The notes under the pieces: generated by a model | Database searches by the model: none | Told to the model about the DNA's origin: nothing | The model's input: only the letters and a program-made list of their open reading frames with translations | In this document: positions 53,339-61,774 of the stretch, piece after piece | Numbering within the stretch: position 1 is the stretch's first letter | Layout: each line of letters opens with the position of its first letter | Source: Melghirimyces profundicolus | GTDB taxonomy: Bacteria; Bacillota; Bacilli; Thermoactinomycetales; DSM-45169 | Assembly (NCBI RefSeq): GCF_003054245.1 | Contig: NZ_QBKR01000022.1 | Coordinates: forward strand, 1-64,000 | DNA: 64,000 bases | Direction of reading: 5' to 3' | Position numbers and translations under genes: made by a program

Positions 53339-55552
53339 CTATACCGACACCTCGAGGGGGAGACTTTCCGGAAAGATCAATTCCGGCTCTGGCGGTTCCG
53401 GGGCATTGTCCATATCGATGATATAGTCCCCGAAACGCTTGATATGACTGGTCATGTAGGGGCTTAGGGCGGCCACGGATTCGCTATCAAATCCGTAACC
53501 CTCCTTAGTCAACTCCCGCAACGCGGCGGTAAGATCCACGACGTTCTGAAAGATAACTGCGTTGGCCACCAGATCGTTGTACTTGATTGCCTTTTCCTGC
53601 TCTTCGGGATCGTTGTCGGCAATGACGCTCTCACCGCCAAAAAAGAGCCATTTGGAAAAGCCGTTATATGCTTCTGCCTTGTTCGTCGTGGCTGTGATTT
53701 GTTGGCGCAGTTCCAAATCGGAAATGTACTCGAGAAGAAACACGGTCCGGACCACCCGGCCCAACTCCCGGAACGCCTTGTATAACCGGTTCTTTCGGCT
53801 GTAGTTACTGAGTTTGCGAAGCAGCGTGGCGGAGGAGATTTTCCCGGCCTTGATAGAGAGTACGACCCGAAGGAGGTCTTTCCAATGCGTCTCAATGAGT
53901 TTCCAATCGATCGTTTCGGTAAACAATCCGTCAATATGTCGGTATCGAACATCCTCAAAGGGACGGAAAAACGTCCGATGCTTCAGGTTGCGGATCCGCG
54001 GCATTAGCTTAATCCCCAGCAGATGGGCCAATGCGAACACCGGCGTGGATTGCCCCTGGGTGTCGGCATGAACCGTATCCGGCTGGATATCGGACTCGTT
54101 TTTCAACAGGCCTTCGATGATGTAGACCGCCTCCCACACACCGCAAGGAATGAAGTGACTGAACAGGGCGATGTAGTTATCCGACACATGGTGGTAGGCG
54201 ATTCCGCCATATCCCCCGTAGCGAATGTGGTATTCGGCCAACAAGTTTTCCTCGTAGATGTCGTACTTGGTCCCGTCGGCGGCCGCCGTCTTGCCGCTTC
54301 CCCACAGTTGGGGAAGATCGAACCGGTAATATTCATTGATAACGTCCTTGATTGCTTGATCCAGCTTCTTTGCCGTGATGTGGCGTTGGTTCACGAATGA
54401 AAGCATCTTGGGAGTGACCAGTCCCCGCATGTGACGGGCAGCCTGGGCAGGTCCCAAGTTGCAACCGTAGGTGAAGGTATTGAGGATGTATCGTTCCGTC
54501 GGTTTTTCCAGCTTGGGATCGGAGCCGGACAGTGGTCCAAAATGACGGGTCCATCGGACCCAGTGCTCCACGTTGCACAAGATATCGAGGATGCTTCGCT
54601 CCGGCATCCGTTCGAGGATGAGTTGTTCCAAGTGCTTCTGGTCAGCTGTGGGATCTTTTGCCCGGACCTTTTTCAACTCGGGTTCGCCTTTTTCATTGAT
54701 CACCACCACATCGCCGCAGTCGGGATACTTACGGTCTACGGCCTGGCAGGTGCCGTTCATCCAGTCTTGTAAATGTTGGATAAACTCCCGTCCCGATTCG
54801 GGAAAGTCCATCTCATCCAGGTAGTCGGGTAGCAGAGGGGAGCATTCTTCCCAAGAAAGCAGTTGTTCCCGGTAATCGGCGAAATCATCAGAATCCTGGA
54901 TGCAGACATCTCCGGTTTTCAGTTCCGTCGCTAGGCAGGAAAAGACACACACTTCCAGTTGTCGGCGAGCAATCTCATAGCCGCCGACGCGCTTTTTGAC
55001 CCGGATGATCCTCTGCCATGCCTCTGGGGCGAACGATAGGTCCACCTCGTCCGGCAGCCAATCGCCTCGAAGGTTCCGGTGTTCTTTCACAAACTCCAAA
55101 GCCTGGATGAGTCGGCGATCCTCCGATGTAGAATCAAGGCGGAGTGCATCAATCACACGGAACAAAACCGAACGATGACTGTTCCTTCGAAAGAACTTCA
55201 GGATCAGGGGAAGGTAGTTGTTACCGTGGCAAGAAGCGACGGCTTCACAGTCGTTGAGGAGATCGGAGATGCCCCCGTGGGCGGCGAGAGTCGCTTTCAC
55301 AAGGCGGCCTGCTTCCGCGTCCTGGGGATCATCCTGTAAGGATTGCAGCACTTCCGTCAAGGTTGAAACCAGGGATTCCGTCCGCTCCCGGTGTTGCTCC
55401 CTCACTCGCTCCAATTCCTCTTTGCCGGCCTTATGGAGGCTTGCCATCCGTTTAATGAACAGTGTCCCGAGGTGATCCCGTGTCTTTGCTTGCCCCCGAT
55501 GCATCAGACAGAGGAGAAGGGTGATTCGCTTTTCCCGTGAAAAATCTTTCAT
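53339..55552 (-). CDS. tnpA: Tn3-family transposase, catalytic part (split)
   Basis: 737 residues holding the Tn3 DDE domain: Asp in TAAADGTKYDIYEENLLAEY, Asp in HADTQGQSTPVFALAHLLGI, Glu in TTNKAEAYNGFSKWLFFGGE. The reading begins at MKDFSREKRITLLLCLMHRG, which in relatives continues from ALDAREMKDF of the N-terminal domain; here that part is a separate ORF overlapping by 4 bases (ATGA). One missing G at the junction (about 55553-55558) explains the split. Both pieces could be coupled, but activity is doubtful. Confidence 0.9.
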   Translation of the reverse strand: MKDFSREKRITLLLCLMHRGQAKTRDHLGTLFIKRMASLHKAGKEELERVREQHRERTESLVSTLTEVLQSLQDDPQDAEAGRLVKATLAAHGGISDLLNDCEAVASCHGNNYLPLILKFFRRNSHRSVLFRVIDALRLDSTSEDRRLIQALEFVKEHRNLRGDWLPDEVDLSFAPEAWQRIIRVKKRVGGYEIARRQLEVCVFSCLATELKTGDVCIQDSDDFADYREQLLSWEECSPLLPDYLDEMDFPESGREFIQHLQDWMNGTCQAVDRKYPDCGDVVVINEKGEPELKKVRAKDPTADQKHLEQLILERMPERSILDILCNVEHWVRWTRHFGPLSGSDPKLEKPTERYILNTFTYGCNLGPAQAARHMRGLVTPKMLSFVNQRHITAKKLDQAIKDVINEYYRFDLPQLWGSGKTAAADGTKYDIYEENLLAEYHIRYGGYGGIAYHHVSDNYIALFSHFIPCGVWEAVYIIEGLLKNESDIQPDTVHADTQGQSTPVFALAHLLGIKLMPRIRNLKHRTFFRPFEDVRYRHIDGLFTETIDWKLIETHWKDLLRVVLSIKAGKISSATLLRKLSNYSRKNRLYKAFRELGRVVRTVFLLEYISDLELRQQITATTNKAEAYNGFSKWLFFGGESVIADNDPEEQEKAIKYNDLVANAVIFQNVVDLTAALRELTKEGYGFDSESVAALSPYMTSHIKRFGDYIIDMDNAPEPPEPELIFPESLPLEVSV

Positions 55553-56328
55553 TTCCGAGCATCCAAAGCTTTAGCCTGGGCAGCAAAATGATTCACCTTC
55601 GCCGGCGGGATCCCTTCCAGGTATGATCCTGCATCGCCGAAGGTGATCAACCAGGCCAAGTGATCTAACCGTTCCCGGATCTCTGATAGTTTGGGTTTCT
55701 TGGGTAGGTTTTTTAACCGGTTATAGTCACTAAAATGGGATTCCCCCCGTTCCAGCAGCTCCTCCAGCCGATGGATCTCCCGGTCATTTAGACGTTGGAT
55801 CACCTGTTCAAAAAAACCGTCGTTGACTGTTTTGCGGATATGTCGGGCCATCCGGTCCAAGGTGCTGAAGGCGGGCAGTTCAAAGGATTGTCGAATCAGC
55901 TCCGCAATAGCCACGTTAATTAGGTCTGCCGGATGGTCCATCACTTGGGCCGCCTTTTGCACCGCTGCCAGAGCGATGCGTTGTGCTTCCTTCCCATAGG
56001 ATTGGATTCCTCGGAATTTGCGGATGGCTGCCTGATGTTCATAACGGTTGCGGGGTTTATCATACCCAGGCACTGTGTCGGACTTGAGATTCATCCAAGA
56101 CCGAATATGATCGACAATCGGGTTGGGTACCTCTTCCAGATTGGGGAAATAACCCAGACGCTGCGAGGTCTTCAACAGAATCATGGCGTTGAGAAGATTC
56201 TGGGTTCCGCGGGCGATGCTGTACACAAAGCGGGCTTCGTCCTCCGTCGGTGTGTAGACCCGTTCCAGCTCTTTCTCGGTGTACGAGCGCTTGAGCCGAG
56301 GATAAGCGGTGCGTTCAATCGATGACAA
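55549..56328 (-). CDS. tnpA: Tn3-family transposase, N-terminal DUF4158 part (split)
   Basis: 259 residues of the DUF4158 DNA-binding domain that recognises the terminal repeats (ERTAYPRLKRSYTEKELERV, ARFVYSIARGTQNLLNAMIL, LKTSQRLGYFPNLEEVPNPI). It ends FAAQAKALDARK and stops where the domain should continue into the catalytic part. Sum of the two ORFs is about 990 residues, the normal Tn3 transposase length. Confidence 0.9.
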   Translation of the reverse strand: MSSIERTAYPRLKRSYTEKELERVYTPTEDEARFVYSIARGTQNLLNAMILLKTSQRLGYFPNLEEVPNPIVDHIRSWMNLKSDTVPGYDKPRNRYEHQAAIRKFRGIQSYGKEAQRIALAAVQKAAQVMDHPADLINVAIAELIRQSFELPAFSTLDRMARHIRKTVNDGFFEQVIQRLNDREIHRLEELLERGESHFSDYNRLKNLPKKPKLSEIRERLDHLAWLITFGDAGSYLEGIPPAKVNHFAAQAKALDARK

Positions 56329-56332
56329 CCGT

Positions 56333-56977
56333 TCATTCCCCCCTCATGGAGTGATTTAACCAACTGGAGGCGGGTTGATTAGTAAACATCATTTTTAAAC
56401 CGGCATTGATTAACACCACGGCGAGTAATCGACGAATCCCAATGCCCCCAACCCGACGGGTTCCCAGCCGTGTACCGATGATGCCACCGATCAGGGCGGC
56501 AACGGCAAAAAAGACAATTTCCCCCGGAATGTGCTGAACGCTAGATACGTGTCCTAATAGTCCGGAAACGGAGTTGACCAAAATAAAGGCAGCCGAGATC
56601 CCGGATGTTTTTTTGGCGTCGGCCCATCCTGTGAACAGAAGGAGAGGAGATAAAAAGATCCCGCCGCCGACCCCTGTCAGACCGGATAGGAAACCAATCC
56701 CCGTCCCGGAGAGATACGCCAAAGGAAGCGGTGCTTTTTTGAGCTCATTCTCTACCGTTTGTTTGTAACGCAACAAACGAAAAGCGGAGAAGAGTAGAAC
56801 CAGCCCCACCAACACCTTATATAGGGAAGTGGAGACCGTTAGGAATCCTCCAAAAAACGCAAACGGAATCGAGCCCAAAGCAAGGGGCCAAAAAGTGGAC
56901 CAGGAGAAAAAACCGGCGCGATAGAACGCAGCTACGAGGATGAATATTGAAAGTACCAGAATATCGGTGAGATCCAT
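56333..56977 (-). pseudogene. TauE/SafE-family exporter, N-terminally shortened
   Basis: 214 residues from ATG 56977 behind GGAGAAAGTAGG. The C-terminal repeat is complete (LAYLSGTGIGFLSGLTGVGG, SGISAAFILVNSVSGLLGHV, IGGIIGTRLGTRR), but the first repeat with the usual GxxGAGGG start is missing; the protein opens MDLTDILVLSIFILVAAFYR and enters at the middle of the family (TFWPLALGSIPFAFFGGFLT). TauE/SafE proteins export sulfite or sulfoacetate-type anions. Half-length forms exist, so a function cannot be excluded. Confidence 0.6.
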
Positions 56978-57006
56978 GATCTTCCTACTTTCTCCACCAG
57001 GGTGGG

Positions 57007-57975
57007 TTATTGCCATGCGATCTTTTCCACTTCCGCCTGGAGATCGGAACGGGTCGCCTGAACGTAAATCATGGTGGTGTCCAGGCTGTCGTGCCCCATG
57101 ATCTGGGCCAACCGGTGCAGCGGGGTCCGCTCGGCCATGACGTAACCGAACCGGTGCCGGAGATCGTGGGCACTCAACCCTTCCAACCCAGCCAGGCGCA
57201 TGTATTTTTGGATCAGGTGACGAAGGGCCCGCTCTCCCAGGCGCCCGCCGGTTTTTTCCGAACGAAACAGATAATCGTCACCCTGGGTGTCCTGCGTTGC
57301 CAAATATTCCTCCAACGCAGTTCGAATGGTGACATTGAGCGGGACCTCCCGCTGTTTGTTCCGTTTTCCGGAACGAACCATGAGGCGGCCGCTTCGTTTG
57401 CCGAGGACCACGTCCCGACACCGGAGGTCGCAGACCTCCATGGTCCGCAAACCCGTGTGCAGCATGAGCAGAATGATCGTCCGCTCCCGGATGGTTCCAT
57501 GACGTTGCACCGCCGCTACCAAGACCGCCTCCTCCTGATCCGTCATCTGCCGCGGACTGGTTTTTTCCGCTGCGACCAGTTTGACCGGCTGGGCAGGATT
57601 TAAAGGAACTACTCCTCGTTTAACGGCCCATTCAAAATAGCGCTTGATCGTGATCAACCGTCGGTTGATGGTGGCCGGCTTGAAGGAACGAACGGTTTGC
57701 ATGTACTCCCGATAACGAATCAGCGTCGGCGTGGTGATTTCCGACGGGTGAAAAACTTGCTCCTCCTCCTGGTAATTGTTCCACCCAGTTTCGACCCAAA
57801 CGGCAAAGTGACGTAAATCGCTGGCGTAATCACGGAGCGTTTTGGGGTTAAGGTCTTCATGGGTGGCCAAATCATCGATGAAACGATGAATCCACTCTTC
57901 GGCCCGATCGGAAACCGTGGGAGATCGACTCAAACCGATTCCCTCCTTTGGAATTTGACTTACATTATCGGACAT
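57007..57975 (-). CDS. tnpI: TnpI-like tyrosine recombinase
   Basis: A 322-residue phage-integrase-family recombinase. N-terminal SAM-like core-binding domain (residues 22-130), then the catalytic domain with Arg in LHTGLRTMEVCDLR, HDLRHRFG, and GHDSLDTTMIYVQ with the Tyr nucleophile. Tn4430/Tn5401-type transposons use such a recombinase to resolve cointegrates instead of a serine resolvase. Consistently, repeats of its candidate core site lie at its own start (57962-58065). Confidence 0.88.
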   Translation of the reverse strand: MSDNVSQIPKEGIGLSRSPTVSDRAEEWIHRFIDDLATHEDLNPKTLRDYASDLRHFAVWVETGWNNYQEEEQVFHPSEITTPTLIRYREYMQTVRSFKPATINRRLITIKRYFEWAVKRGVVPLNPAQPVKLVAAEKTSPRQMTDQEEAVLVAAVQRHGTIRERTIILLMLHTGLRTMEVCDLRCRDVVLGKRSGRLMVRSGKRNKQREVPLNVTIRTALEEYLATQDTQGDDYLFRSEKTGGRLGERALRHLIQKYMRLAGLEGLSAHDLRHRFGYVMAERTPLHRLAQIMGHDSLDTTMIYVQATRSDLQAEVEKIAWQ

Positions 57976-58065
57976 GATATTGTTAGCTTATCCGAAACAT
58001 TATCGGACATCAAGAACCAGTTTTCGGCGGAATTATAGCCGCTAATACTATTTAGCGGACATGAA
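57962..58065. other. Candidate internal recombination (resolution) site of the transposon
   Basis: ATTATCGGACAT occurs at 57964-57975 and 57999-58010 as direct repeats 35 bases apart, a related inverted TTATCCGAA lies between them, and TTTAGCGGACATGAA follows at 58050-58064. Such clustered motifs next to a tnpI gene match the internal resolution sites of TnpI transposons. It also holds the promoters of tnpI and khtT, so recombinase binding should be autoregulatory. Confidence 0.65.
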
Positions 58066-58085
58066 TATAAGGAGGAGGCCCACTC

Positions 58086-58583
58086 ATGGCTGATATTCGC
58101 GAGATCGATTTACCCGGAATCGGTCGTAAATTTCAAATCCATACCAACGAAGGCGAGAAACTGGTCCTCGTCATTCATGATGAGGATGGTAAAAGGGAGC
58201 TTTTTCATTTTGATTCCGATGACCCGGACGAAAGCATTTCGATGGTGACACTCAACGACTTGGAGGCCCGCCAGGTCGCCGGGATCTTGGGCGGCATGAG
58301 TTATAAACCCAAGGAGTTGGAAACGGCCGAGGTGACCTTGGATCAATTGCACATTGAGTGGTACAAAATCAAGCGAAACTCCCCGTACATAGGCAAGACC
58401 ATCGGAGAATTGAAAATCCGTCAATTAACCGGAGCCACCATCATTGCCGTCATAGAAAAAAACCGGAAGCAAACCATTACTCCAGGTGCGGATCATGTGC
58501 TTCAAGCAGACGCCACCCTGGTCGTGGCCGGTGAGAAAAAAAACATCAAGGCTTTCAAACAGATCCTTCAGGGGAGCGAATGA
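58086..58583 (+). CDS. khtT: KhtT, regulatory subunit of K+/H+ antiporter
   Basis: 165 residues. N-terminal KhtT domain (REIDLPGIGRKFQIHTNEGE) and a C-terminal RCK_C/TrkA-C domain from about residue 85 (IKRNSPYIGKTIGELKIRQL, TPGADHVLQADATLVVAGEK). KhtT is the cytosolic gating subunit of KhtU and binds c-di-AMP in B. subtilis. Start ATG 58086 behind AAGGAGGAGG. It overlaps nothing and is 3 bases from khtU. Transposon-borne. Confidence 0.9.
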   Translation: MADIREIDLPGIGRKFQIHTNEGEKLVLVIHDEDGKRELFHFDSDDPDESISMVTLNDLEARQVAGILGGMSYKPKELETAEVTLDQLHIEWYKIKRNSPYIGKTIGELKIRQLTGATIIAVIEKNRKQTITPGADHVLQADATLVVAGEKKNIKAFKQILQGSE

Positions 58584-58586
58584 TCG

Positions 58587-59783
58587 GTGGACGAGCACAT
58601 CCTCTTTGAATTGGGGGTTGCCATCGCTCTTGTCGCCGCAGCTGGACTGATTGCTTACAAACTCCGGTTTTCAGTCGTCCCCTTTTACATTATCGTGGGG
58701 ATGCTGGTGGGGCCCCATGCTCCCCAACTGGGTCCGGTGGATCTGCGTTTTATTCAAAGCGATGATTTGATCATGATTATGGGGCAGATGGGGGTTGTTT
58801 TCCTCCTGTTCTACCTCGGCCTGGAGTTTTCCGTCGATCGACTCCAGAAAGCCGGTCGGTCGATTCTCGTGGCGGGAAGTATTTACCTTGCGATCAACTT
58901 CTCTTTGGGTCTACTGTTCGGATGGATCGGAGGCTTCTCATTCAAAGAGATTTTGGTAGTCGCCGGGATTACCACCATCTCCTCCAGTGCCATCGTAGCC
59001 AAGGTATTGATGGACCTCAAACGAGCTGGTAATCCGGAAACAGAGTTAATCTTGGGCACTACCCTGTTTGAAGATGTGTTCCTCGCCGTCTATCTTTCGA
59101 TCCTCTCCGGTTTAATCTTAAGCGGGGCAACCTCCTTTGGCGGAGTCCTTCTGTCTGCTCTTCTCGCTTTAGGATACATGCTGTTGATCCTTTTCATCGG
59201 TCGGAAAGCCGTGCCGCTCCTCAATCGAGCGTTGAATATCACATCCAATGAAGTGTTTATTCTCGTGATTTTTGCTCTGTTGCTCCTGATTGCAGGGTTT
59301 TCGGAAACCATTCATGTCGCTGCAGCTATCGGGGCGCTTCTTGTCGGCCTCATCATTGCGGAGACGGAGCATATGAAGCGAATCGAGAAAATGATCCTCC
59401 CGTTTCGTGATTTCTTCGGAGCGCTGTTCTTTTTCAGCTTTGGCCTGTCCATCGATCCCACGACCTTGGGTGATGCTCTCTGGTTGTCCTTAGGTGCCGT
59501 CCTGGTTACTTTGATAGGCGCTAATGTAGCTGGATTGTTGGCTGGGCGAAGTGCTGAACTGTCATCGAAGGCATCGACGAACATCGGATTGACACTGATG
59601 GCCCGAGGGGAATTCTCGATCATTGTGGCCAATCTGGGCAGTGCGGGTGGATTATCCTCCATTTTACAACCGTTCACCGCCCTTTATGTGCTGATCATGG
59701 CCATGTTAACGCCAATACTCGCTAAAGAATCCAAACGAATCTATCAGGGGATCCGTAAGATTTCCGGTGTAGGGAAACGGTGA
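58587..59783 (+). CDS. khtU: KhtU, K+(cation)/H+ antiporter of the CPA2 family
   Basis: A 398-residue, 12-helix cation:proton antiporter from GTG 58587. VPFYIIVGMLVGPHAPQLGP and QMGVVFLLFYLGLEFSVDRL are CPA2 signatures, and GLTLMARGEFSIIVANLGSA lies in the ion-binding helix region. With KhtT it should export potassium against protons, used in B. subtilis under alkaline, salt or methylglyoxal stress. The KhtS leader protein of Bacillus is absent. Its position as passenger of a Tn3 transposon is unusual. Confidence 0.9.
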   Translation: MDEHILFELGVAIALVAAAGLIAYKLRFSVVPFYIIVGMLVGPHAPQLGPVDLRFIQSDDLIMIMGQMGVVFLLFYLGLEFSVDRLQKAGRSILVAGSIYLAINFSLGLLFGWIGGFSFKEILVVAGITTISSSAIVAKVLMDLKRAGNPETELILGTTLFEDVFLAVYLSILSGLILSGATSFGGVLLSALLALGYMLLILFIGRKAVPLLNRALNITSNEVFILVIFALLLLIAGFSETIHVAAAIGALLVGLIIAETEHMKRIEKMILPFRDFFGALFFFSFGLSIDPTTLGDALWLSLGAVLVTLIGANVAGLLAGRSAELSSKASTNIGLTLMARGEFSIIVANLGSAGGLSSILQPFTALYVLIMAMLTPILAKESKRIYQGIRKISGVGKR

Positions 59784-59831
59784 AAATAATTCTTCCTGGG
59801 GTACTGCCGGGAATTTAGATAAAGTGTGAAA

Positions 59832-59860
59832 AGATCGGAGGATCCCCTCCGATCTCTATT
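59832..59860 (+). terminator. Terminator after khtTU
   Basis: agatcggagg / cctccgatct hairpin with ATCC loop then CTATTT. Confidence 0.65.
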
Positions 59861-59939
59861 TGAAGACTTGCTCCTACCTGTGGCGGCAAAGGCAATGGTA
59901 AGATAAAAAAGAATCAGTCTGGAGAGGAGTAACGATGGA

Positions 59940-60092
59940 ATGGTACATAAAAAAGTCAAACGTCCAAAAAAAGAAGCCGCTCTTCCTTTTGAAGCGGTAT
60001 TAGCCCGGGATCTGAGAAAAATTGTATGGTGGTCGATGATTTCCTTCGGTACTGCGGGAATCGCTTATTTATTGGTGGAATTTTTTCGTTAA
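59940..60092 (+). CDS. Small membrane protein
   Basis: 50 residues from ATG 59940, 10 bases after GGAGAGGAG. Basic N-terminus (VHKKVKRPKKEAALPFEAVL) and one C-terminal transmembrane helix (VWWSMISFGTAGIAYLLVEF). An ATG five bases upstream starts a shorter, unrelated frame. Such single-span peptides often accompany transporters, so it might assist KhtU or YitT; that is inference. Followed by a strong terminator. Confidence 0.6.
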   Translation: MVHKKVKRPKKEAALPFEAVLARDLRKIVWWSMISFGTAGIAYLLVEFFR

Positions 60093-60102
60093 ACCCCAAT
60101 GC

Positions 60103-60146
60103 AGAAACCTTCTTTTCAGGGATCTAAGAAGGTTTCTTGCTTTTTC
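60103..60146. terminator. Terminator after the small membrane protein gene
   Basis: agaaaccttctt / aagaaggtttct hairpin, then TGCTTTTTCTT. A sequence-related hairpin follows the homologous cassette at 35677-35720. Confidence 0.8.
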
Positions 60147-60205
60147 TTCCTGTCCATTAAGAGTAAGAGACTTCTGGAAATGGAAGGAGTTTTTCCTTTG
60201 CTGCC

Positions 60206-61036
60206 TTAATGGATATCCCGCTTCTTGAAGCGCCCCCCCTTGACATCGTGGATATTCCCAATAGCCAAAAAGGCACCCGGATCCATTTCTTCCACGATCG
60301 ATTTCAGCTTGGATTCCTCCAAGCGGGTGACAACACAGAAAATGACTTTTTTGTCTTCTCCGGTATATGCCCCTTCCCCTTTCAGATAGGTGACTCCCCG
60401 ACCCAAGCGGTGTAACAGAGCGTCCCCAATCTCTTCATGTTTGTCACTGATGATCCAGACCGACTTCGTTTCATCAAACCCTTCAATGGTGAGATCGATC
60501 ATTTTAAACGCGATGAAATAAGCGATCAACGAGTACATGGCACGGTCCCAACCAAAGACGAAACCGGCACTCCCCAGAATAAACACGTTGATAAACATGA
60601 CGATTTCACCCACAGAAAAGGGGAGTCGTTTGTTGAACAGAATGGCGAGGATCTCCGTTCCGTCCAAGGATCCTCCATAACGGATAACCATTCCAACTCC
60701 GATGCCCAGGATGACCCCGCCAAAGACCGTGGCCAGCAATGGGTCATCGGTTAGCGGATCCACCGGATGGAGAAGAAAGGTTCCAATCGAGAGAACCAAA
60801 ACCCCAAACAACGTGGAGAGGGCGAAGGTCTTTCCGATCTGCTTGTAACCGATAAAGAAAAAGGGAAGGTTGAGGAAAAACAGAAACAGTCCCAACGGGA
60901 GGCGGCTTAAATGGGAAAAGATGATCGAGAGACCGACAATCCCCCCGTCAATCACTTGATTGGGAACGAGAAAGATTTCCAAGCCAACGGCCACCAGGAT
61001 CTCTCCCAGCAAGATCATGATCGTTCGTTTCAACAC
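60206..61036 (-). CDS. YitT-family membrane protein in the transposon
   Basis: A 276-residue YitT protein: [43 protein letters not shown]2179 part with [40 protein letters not shown] and [20 protein letters not shown]. Intact form of the gene whose deleted copy is at 35852. Its 5' end overlaps the frame of a truncated YnfA gene because a deletion joined the two, so its natural promoter region is missing and translation may depend on the AbrB-YnfA transcript. Confidence 0.9.
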   Translation of the reverse strand: MLKRTIMILLGEILVAVGLEIFLVPNQVIDGGIVGLSIIFSHLSRLPLGLFLFFLNLPFFFIGYKQIGKTFALSTLFGVLVLSIGTFLLHPVDPLTDDPLLATVFGGVILGIGVGMVIRYGGSLDGTEILAILFNKRLPFSVGEIVMFINVFILGSAGFVFGWDRAMYSLIAYFIAFKMIDLTIEGFDETKSVWIISDKHEEIGDALLHRLGRGVTYLKGEGAYTGEDKKVIFCVVTRLEESKLKSIVEEMDPGAFLAIGNIHDVKGGRFKKRDIH

Positions 61037-61208
61037 GTTGCTTTTGGTTAGCTTTTAGGGTGGCAATGACTCCATACAGGAACAGAACAAATCCCCCCAT
61101 GAGTCCCCAAACTGCCGGCTTTCCTTCCCGTAGCCACAACCAGATGAGATAACCTCCTCCAATCTCGGCAAGCCCTGCAAGGAGAAATAATCCAATCGCT
61201 TTCAGCAT
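60948..61208 (-). pseudogene. YnfA/UPF0060, C-terminally truncated copy
   Basis: Identical in plan to the protein at 37087 for about 51 residues ([38 protein letters not shown]), then broken at about 61055 where YitT upstream sequence follows in another frame, giving an unrelated 35-residue tail. The deletion removed the YnfA C-terminus and, by comparison with the other cassette, a second YitT gene. Confidence 0.85.
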
Positions 61209-61218
61209 GGTTTTCCCC

Positions 61219-61410
61219 TTATTCCGGCTTTTGTTTGTCCTTTAGCTTTTGAATCTCATGAAAGGGAATCAGGCCCGCCTTGGTGACGTAAACCCGACCA
61301 TCCTCGATTTGATAGGTGATATAATCCCCCTCACGAACTTCCAGAAGGTCTTGGACCTGTTTCGGTAAGGTTACCTGATTTTTCGAACTGATGCGGTAGA
61401 CGTGGTACAT
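61219..61410 (-). CDS. AbrB/MazE-type DNA-binding protein, copy 2
   Basis: 63 residues, differing from the copy at 37425 by a handful of substitutions ([40 protein letters not shown]). Start ATG 61410 behind AAGGAG. First gene of the cassette; AGTAAGAAAGTAAG repeats just upstream resemble those before copy 1 and may be its own operator. No toxin partner visible. Confidence 0.87.
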   Translation of the reverse strand: MYHVYRISSKNQVTLPKQVQDLLEVREGDYITYQIEDGRVYVTKAGLIPFHEIQKLKDKQKPE

Positions 61411-61609
61411 AAACCCACTCCTTAAAGGGATTCCTGATTTCTTACTTTCTTACTATATTATATTACAAAATCTATTTGAAAGTACTCTAATAGATAGAGG
61501 CTCGGAAGGATTCCCCCCGAGCTTCCGCGTTTACAGTTATAAATTGCTGGCCGTAAACCAAAAAGCCGCTTCCTATAGTCAGAAAAGCGACTTTTCAAAT
61601 AATACCATT

Positions 61610-61646
61610 TGAAACCGTATATTTTACACGTATCTCGGACGAACCC
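61610..61646 (-). repeat. Type A right terminal inverted repeat
   Basis: Minus strand begins GGGGTTCGTCCGAGATACGT; outer end at 61646. The only inverted type A end in the window. Confidence 0.88.
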
Positions 61647-61709
61647 CACGTAGAGAAAGGATCGCTTCACGATCATCATGAAATCAAAATCAATGTCCGA
61701 TAAAGCCGA

Positions 61710-61736
61710 ACCCCCTGTCAATACAGGGGGTTTTTC
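61710..61736 (+). terminator. Terminator just outside the transposon
   Basis: accccctgt / acagggggt hairpin and TTTTTCC. Confidence 0.8.
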
Positions 61737-61774
61737 CAATCGAACTCCGAGAAGCGTTGTGAAAAAGTGAGCGG

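Larger units (their letters stand above)
53084..61646. mobile_element. Tn3-family transposon carrying khtTU and a YitT/AbrB cassette
   Basis: Bounded by 37-base inverted repeats (53084-53120 and 61610-61646) that start GGGGTT and agree at about 31 positions. Contents: split Tn3-type transposase, TauE-like exporter, TnpI-like tyrosine recombinase beside a candidate recombination site, khtT-khtU, a small membrane protein, YitT, truncated YnfA, AbrB-type gene. Flanking pentamers TACAT and ACGTA do not match, so no 5-base target duplication is visible; one end may have been rearranged. No antibiotic or metal resistance gene was recognised. Confidence 0.85.

Noticed and set aside
53225-53467. 80-codon plus-strand ORF with a strong ribosome site (GGAGGAGG) inside the transposon end
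   Set aside because: Most of it overlaps the transposase 3' end in antisense and includes the hairpin; no family. Kept only as a curiosity.
56758-56782. Fourth GTTTG...CAAAC-like motif
   Set aside because: GTTTGTAACGCAACAAAC lacks the correct spacing and lies inside the TauE coding region.
53079-61651. 5-base target duplication around the transposon
   Set aside because: Flanks TACAT and ACGTA differ, so I do not claim a duplication.
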